From Martensiomyces pterosporus (Eukaryota; Kickxellomycota; Kickxellomycetes; Kickxellales; Kickxellaceae): a DNA stretch of 64,000 bases. A model generated the notes under the pieces. It had not been told where the DNA came from, did no database searches, and saw nothing but the letters and a program-made list of their open reading frames with translations. The DNA is taken from NCBI GenBank assembly GCA_025201845.1, contig MU603984.1, forward strand, positions 45,883 through 109,882. The letters run 5' to 3'. Within the stretch, counting starts at the first letter, position 1; every line of letters starts with the position of its first letter. Of the stretch, positions 60,217 to 64,000 are shown piece by piece. Position numbers and translations under genes: made by a program.

Positions 60217-60848
60217 TTAGTCTTGCTGGGGCGACCGGACCTCCCATGGCTTTGGCGGTGCCTTGGCCACAGAGACACTGGGCTCATTCTCGTTGAGCTC
60301 GTCGGGGATCTGGCGGATTCCCGGGATCTCCTCGCCACGCATGATCATGCCAACAACCTCAGCAAATGATGCCGAGTAGGGTGCGCCAGGCACCATGGCG
60401 CCACTAGCCTCTGCCAGTTCGCCATTTGCCGCAGCATTGTCATCGCCGGCTTCTGCTGCCCTGGCCTTCCACTCCAAATAGGCGTCGCGGTCCAAAGACT
60501 CGATCGTCTTTGTATAGTAGAACCACTTGATCTGCTCCATCTTTTGGGCGTCGTCGCTTCCTGGGATCGTTTTCAGTCCTGCCTGGAACGCCTCATCCTC
60601 GCCGAAGCTGTACGCCTCGAATGCCTTGAACGATTTATCCGAAGATGCCATTTCGCTGCCGAGTAACAGAAAGAGGAAGGTAGTAGAAGCCGGAGAGTTG
60701 CTGGCGCTCACATATCCCAGAAATCAACCTTGGTGAATAGATCGTGTCTTTGTCGCAAGGTTGCCTCGGCCGAGCAATATGGTAGAGGGAGCAGAGGACA
60801 GGGGCTGTCACAATTGGCACTGGCAGATGCATCAAGATGCGATTCCAT
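60217..60848 (-). CDS. KPWE-motif protein, PEX39-like peroxisomal import factor
   Basis: The conserved part, MASSDKSFKAFEAYSFGEDEAF onward (ATG 60651), is 144 aa. A charged helical domain (FQAGLKTI, WFYYTKTIESLDRDAYLEW) is followed by SFAEVVGMIMRGEEIPGIRQIP and the KPWE motif near the C-terminus (PPKPWEV). IPGI...KPWE is the signature of the family containing human C6orf226 and yeast Yjr012c, recently named PEX39, which helps PEX7-dependent PTS2 import and shares the KPWE motif with PEX13. A first exon, 60848-60712 (MESHLDASAS...DLFTKVDFWD), fits in phase through a 56-nt intron (GTGAGC...CTCGGCAG), giving 191 aa. That exon is less certain. Family assignment comes from motif recognition, not alignment. 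Confidence 0.72.
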
Positions 60849-61134
60849 TGGTCCAGACGCACTTTTTTTTTTTTGCTGCCATGTCACATGGGAGACTTGC
60901 ATGCTTGTACATTTCCCCTGTTTGCTAGGCCGATGACGTTGAGGGCCAGCTATCCCCTTTGACATCGGTAGATGGCAAGGCGGATATGCGCCTTTTTCTC
61001 TTTTGCCATCTTATTCCTGCTCCTGTGTTTCCCACGCTATCTCTCCAACTTTAGCAGACTGCTCCTATTGTGCTTCGCGTAGCCACTATTCTCTATTTTC
61101 TCGCTGACATATTCTACTAGAGCAAGACCATCAA

Positions 61135-61392
61135 ATGAAGCTTGTGTCATCTACACTGGTTGCCAGCAGCGCGCTCCTCGCTGCACTGCTGGCGGGGCTG
61201 GCCGAAGCGAAGACTGGGATGGTGATTCATCTGCCAAAGCTCATGGTGAATCTGGACCACCCGTGCAGCAACAACCCGTGCCCGTCGAACAAAAAGTGCG
61301 TTGAGCAGCAGCTGGCTTGCTTCGTCGCTCCTTGCCACCCCGAGTACACCTGCGTCGACTTTGGGAAGAATACGCTTATTTCGGCTATCTAG
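61135..61392 (+). CDS. small secreted cysteine-rich protein
   Basis: 85-aa protein with a clear signal peptide (Lys2, then a Leu/Ala-rich core), probably cut after AEA at residue 25. The 60-aa mature part holds six Cys (44, 49, 55, 62, 67, 73) with spacing C-x4-C-x5-C-x6-C-x4-C-x5-C, which suggests three disulphides. I know no named family with this exact pattern. It loosely resembles short Cys-rich domains with NPC and APC motifs. It could be a wall-associated, antimicrobial or effector-like protein. Function unknown. Confidence 0.75.
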   Translation: MKLVSSTLVASSALLAALLAGLAEAKTGMVIHLPKLMVNLDHPCSNNPCPSNKKCVEQQLACFVAPCHPEYTCVDFGKNTLISAI

Positions 61393-61617
61393 TTGCACCG
61401 GGGAAATAAGCGCTGCGCGCTATGTGTAGTGCGGCTCTGTTGTCGTTTTCGTTAATAATAAAGAATGCCTTTGCTAGCTGTTGGAATACTGCAGCATGTG
61501 AATGGCGGCGTAAGAAACACCCGCAGGCCATGGATTTTATGTGCTCATACCCCCGCTCCATAAAGTGGTTGTATGTGTGTGTGGGTGTTTTGAAACCACG
61601 AGCCAAGTGCTGCACAC

Positions 61618-62670
61618 ATGGCTCGCAGCTGTACTCGCTGGTTTTCCCGACTTGTTATTTGCTCGGCTATGTGTTCAAAAGCGTCCGCGGTGGTACTGTT
61701 TCGCGACCAATGCAGAAAGGAGGACCCCTACACCGAGCTATTGCGAAGCGACCACCTTCTTGTGGAGAGCATACCGGCGATTGAGCACAAGGACGTGCTA
61801 ACAGCACAGGCCCTCGATAGCATACTCTGCCAACATGCAGGCTCAGAGTTTAGCGCAATCATATTCACCAGCCAGACAGCCGTGATGTCTGTAAGGGCAG
61901 CTGGCGACAAATGGGCGAAAGCCGATGGAGACACATCAGCGACGCAGCAAAGGGAGGAGGGCGACCGGGCAAAGCGGTGGATGGAATTTCTCAATCGCCC
62001 GGTGTTTGTTGTCGGTCGCGCAACCGCCGCTACATGCAGGTCCATCCTGTTTGGCGACCAGCCGTTGGAGCCAGATATTCGTGGCGAGGGCTCAGGAAAA
62101 GCCACGAACCTGCTGCCTGAAATCATCAACTTTTGCCGCCAGATCGCTGGTCGAGCAAGCTCTAGGCCTCGGCTAGTGTTTTTCTGTGGGGATCAGCGTC
62201 GCAACACACTGCCTGATGGCATCCGGGAAAGCGGAGCAGCCGATCTTGTGGAGGTGAGATCGTATGTGACCACCAGCAAACAGCACGCCGATATCCAAAA
62301 CGCCATATTGGCAGCACTTGATCGCACATCGGATCTGCTTCGAACCAGTGCTGACGGTGCTGCTCCTCCTCACCATGTCACCAAGCACCCCAGCCTTTCA
62401 CTTTGTCTGGTGTTCTTTAGCCCTTCGGGAGTCCGGGCAGTGGCGCCAGTGCTGGATGCACTCCAGAGCCAATGTGTCATCAGGCTGGAGGAATCGCCAT
62501 CACCGGTTGTCTCCGCCCAGCCTATTCCTTATAGAGTGGCTGCAATTGGCGAGACTACAATGGCTGAGCTTGTTGCGCTGGGAATCAGCAGGAAATCGAT
62601 CGCTGTGGCGACAACACCCACCGCCGAAGGCGTGCGTGGCGCGATATGCAGCTTACACGCATCGCATTAG
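61618..62670 (+). CDS. HEM4: Uroporphyrinogen-III synthase
   Basis: Single exon, 350 aa from the ATG at 61618, or 333 aa from the in-frame ATG at 61669 (MCSKASAVVLFRDQ), which is closer to the usual start. The bilobed HemD fold is recognisable: SAIIFTSQTAVMSV (TS motif), PVFVVGRATAATCR, RLVFFCGDQRRNTLPD, then LVFFSPSGVRAVAPVLD and the conserved end YRVAAIGETTMAELVALGI...ATTPTAEGVRGAI. It closes and inverts ring D of hydroxymethylbilane in haem synthesis. The family is poorly conserved, but these spaced motifs are characteristic. It lies 225 bp after the secreted-protein gene on the same strand. Confidence 0.9.
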   Translation: MARSCTRWFSRLVICSAMCSKASAVVLFRDQCRKEDPYTELLRSDHLLVESIPAIEHKDVLTAQALDSILCQHAGSEFSAIIFTSQTAVMSVRAAGDKWAKADGDTSATQQREEGDRAKRWMEFLNRPVFVVGRATAATCRSILFGDQPLEPDIRGEGSGKATNLLPEIINFCRQIAGRASSRPRLVFFCGDQRRNTLPDGIRESGAADLVEVRSYVTTSKQHADIQNAILAALDRTSDLLRTSADGAAPPHHVTKHPSLSLCLVFFSPSGVRAVAPVLDALQSQCVIRLEESPSPVVSAQPIPYRVAAIGETTMAELVALGISRKSIAVATTPTAEGVRGAICSLHASH

Positions 62671-63687
62671 CAAACATGGCGGACGTAGAGCACAGCATGT
62701 ACGCATAAAAAGATAATGCGAAAGCAAGTTGGGGAGAGCGCAGAGCGCGTTCTCAGCAGCGATGGCGGTTCGGATCTATCGCGATGTACAAGCTTCTTTC
62801 ACACTCACCATGAGCCATCCACATATTTCAAATTTAGCGCTTTCGTTCGCTATTTATTCACAGTGAGCCAAGCGGGCTCCACAGAGCACTGACGGCTTTT
62901 AGAGCTGCACATCAGTGGGGAAACTGGACAGGTTTCAGCAGATTACATCACCACAGGCAGCCAGCGCGCAAAGATAAAGGGTTGACATGTTGAAATAGAT
63001 GGCAGCATGCAGCCTTTTGATCTGCTGGTGTTCAGCTTGTTTAAACTATGCACTGCACAATACTGAGCGGAGATATTCAGTGCGTTTTGGCGCATGGAAT
63101 GTACAGCAGAAGCTTGCCAGAAGACGCGGCTAGCAAGTCCGTGTCCTCCTCACATGCCCACTCGAGTACAAAAGGGGGTTTGCTTTGTGGCAAGGTCATC
63201 ATCTCGCATTGTCTGCTGTTGCCTCTTTCTGTCTCTGGATCGCGCGGCAATTTAGCAAGCGAGACATCTGCACAGCGACGCTGGTTGCACTGCAAATGGG
63301 GAAAGCGCCTTTTGCCCCTGAGCCTGCCGCGGAGAGGATTGGCTAATGCACACAAGCGGCGCTTCTTGCTAAGAATGCGATCTCCGCATGCGAGCGGGGA
63401 ATTTTTCCCTGCTGGGTCCAGCGAGTCGCTGTGCAGGCTCTCGGCCGCCTTGCCACGCCCTGCCCTTCTGCTTCTGCGCTTGCAGCGAGATGCGACAACA
63501 AAAATTCTCCACACCTTCGCAGCGCACAGGCACAGGCTGCAACAGGCAAGAGGAGAGCGTGCGCGCGCCTGGGTCTGCCTGGTATAAAAGACAACCAAGG
63601 GCCGCCTCCCAGCCAAGCAGACCTCGTTAGTTTTGGAACCATCAGAAGCACCTCTGCCATCCTCTTTCTCTGTCTCAGCACGCAACA
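62671..63687. other. intergenic, urate oxidase promoter
   Basis: About 1 kb. Two 180- to 210-codon overlapping frames on opposite strands near 63050-63700 resemble nothing and are rejected. It contains the urate oxidase TATA box at 63583. Confidence 0.45.
63583..63589 (+). promoter_or_regulatory. TATA box of the urate oxidase gene
   Basis: TATAAAA in CTGGTATAAAAGAC, about 100 bp before the start codon at 63688. Confidence 0.65.
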
Positions 63688-64000
63688 ATGGAAACATCAA
63701 TCATCAAGTCCCAGGCATACGGCAAGGACCGCGTCCGCGTCGTCCGCGTCGTCCGCCACGCCGATGGCTGGCAGGAGATCGCCGACTACTCCGTCTGCTG
63801 CCTCCTCTCGGGCGACCAGTTCGAGAGCTCATACACCAAGGGCGACAACAAGCTCGTCGTGGCGACCGACTCGCAGAAGAACACCGTCTACTACCTCGCC
63901 AAGACCCTCCCCGCGGAGAAGGTCATGGTCCCCGAGGTCTTTGCCACCGAGGTTGCCTCGTTCATGGTCAACAAGTACGCCCACGTCACCACGTGCCACG
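63688..64000 (+). CDS. Urate oxidase (uricase), 5' part, cut by the window end
   Basis: The first 104 codons are present and open to the last base. It starts METSIIKSQAYGKDRVRVVRVVRH, with the Tyr-Gly-Lys at the family start (the Lys is the catalytic charge-relay residue in known uricases). DYSVCCLLSGDQFESSYTKGDN is followed by KLVVATDSQKNTVYYLAK, which includes the conserved ATD-x-QKNTVY active-site segment, then PEVFATEVASFMVNKYAHVTTC. The enzyme oxidises urate in peroxisomes. The expected C-terminal PTS1 tripeptide lies outside the window. Strong C-ending codon bias suggests high expression. A short GTCCGC-type repeat encodes the RVRVVRVVR stretch. Confidence 0.95.
   Translation, partial: METSIIKSQAYGKDRVRVVRVVRHADGWQEIADYSVCCLLSGDQFESSYTKGDNKLVVATDSQKNTVYYLAKTLPAEKVMVPEVFATEVASFMVNKYAHVTTCH

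Noticed and set aside
63048..63700. Overlapping 180-codon plus and 207-codon minus frames before urate oxidase
   Set aside because: Low-quality composition, no family, and they overlap the TATA box and leader of urate oxidase.

Overview
The window looks like nuclear DNA of a fungus. It carries 25 confident or probable protein-coding genes on both strands, plus a few weaker candidates. Coding introns are short (56 to 639 nt, GT...AG) and occur in only about a third of the genes. Several genes have clear TATA boxes, and the highly expressed metabolic genes have strong C-ending codon preference. The family content includes a 125-aa F-type ATP synthase f subunit, the SPX domain, Ctf8, Get4, a Whi3/Scw1-type RNA-binding protein and a fungal Oca/Siw14-type phosphatase. 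Two further genes, an R3HDM4-like protein and STRAP, are better known to me from animals. Together these suggest an early-diverging, zygomycete-grade fungus. A Kickxellomycotina such as Coemansia is my best guess, but that cannot be shown from this sequence alone.

Layout. 0-11 kb: GMP synthase (GUA1), RTF2, a 5.6-kb non-coding stretch with several TATA boxes and an apparent spliced AUG-free leader, then a C2H2 zinc-finger regulator convergent with an R3HDM4-like gene. 12-22 kb: a minus-strand run of an Oca-type pseudophosphatase, STRAP (WD40), ARP6 and DNA polymerase eta (RAD30, with a 21-nt microexon). 23-31 kb: an unusual SPX-ACT-phosphoserine phosphatase fusion, then CTF8, GET4 and deoxyribose-phosphate aldolase on the minus strand, divergent from tRNA pseudouridine synthase PUS1. 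31-45 kb: geranylgeranyl diphosphate synthase, tRNA-splicing endonuclease SEN2, inositol-3-phosphate synthase INO1, a CsbD-like small stress protein, an MCT-family transporter, an auxilin/Swa2-like J protein and CWC15. 45-64 kb: ATP17, a 3.1-kb non-coding stretch with an 82-bp tandem duplication, an unrecognised 914-aa Ser-rich protein, a Whi3/Scw1-like RRM protein, IMP dehydrogenase, TMA16, a PEX39-like KPWE protein, a small secreted Cys-rich protein, uroporphyrinogen-III synthase and the 5' part of urate oxidase, cut by the window end.

How they relate. IMP dehydrogenase and GMP synthase are consecutive steps of guanylate synthesis, and urate oxidase is a purine catabolic enzyme. RAD30, CTF8 and RTF2 serve replication and damage tolerance. 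CWC15, SEN2, PUS1 and TMA16 serve RNA processing and ribosome biology. These look like ordinary scattered housekeeping genes rather than a cluster. The strongest candidate for something undescribed is the SPX-ACT-SerB fusion at 23.5-25.5 kb, which would put an inositol-pyrophosphate/phosphate sensor on the enzyme that releases phosphate in serine synthesis. I found no tRNA, rRNA, CRISPR or transposon that I could support.
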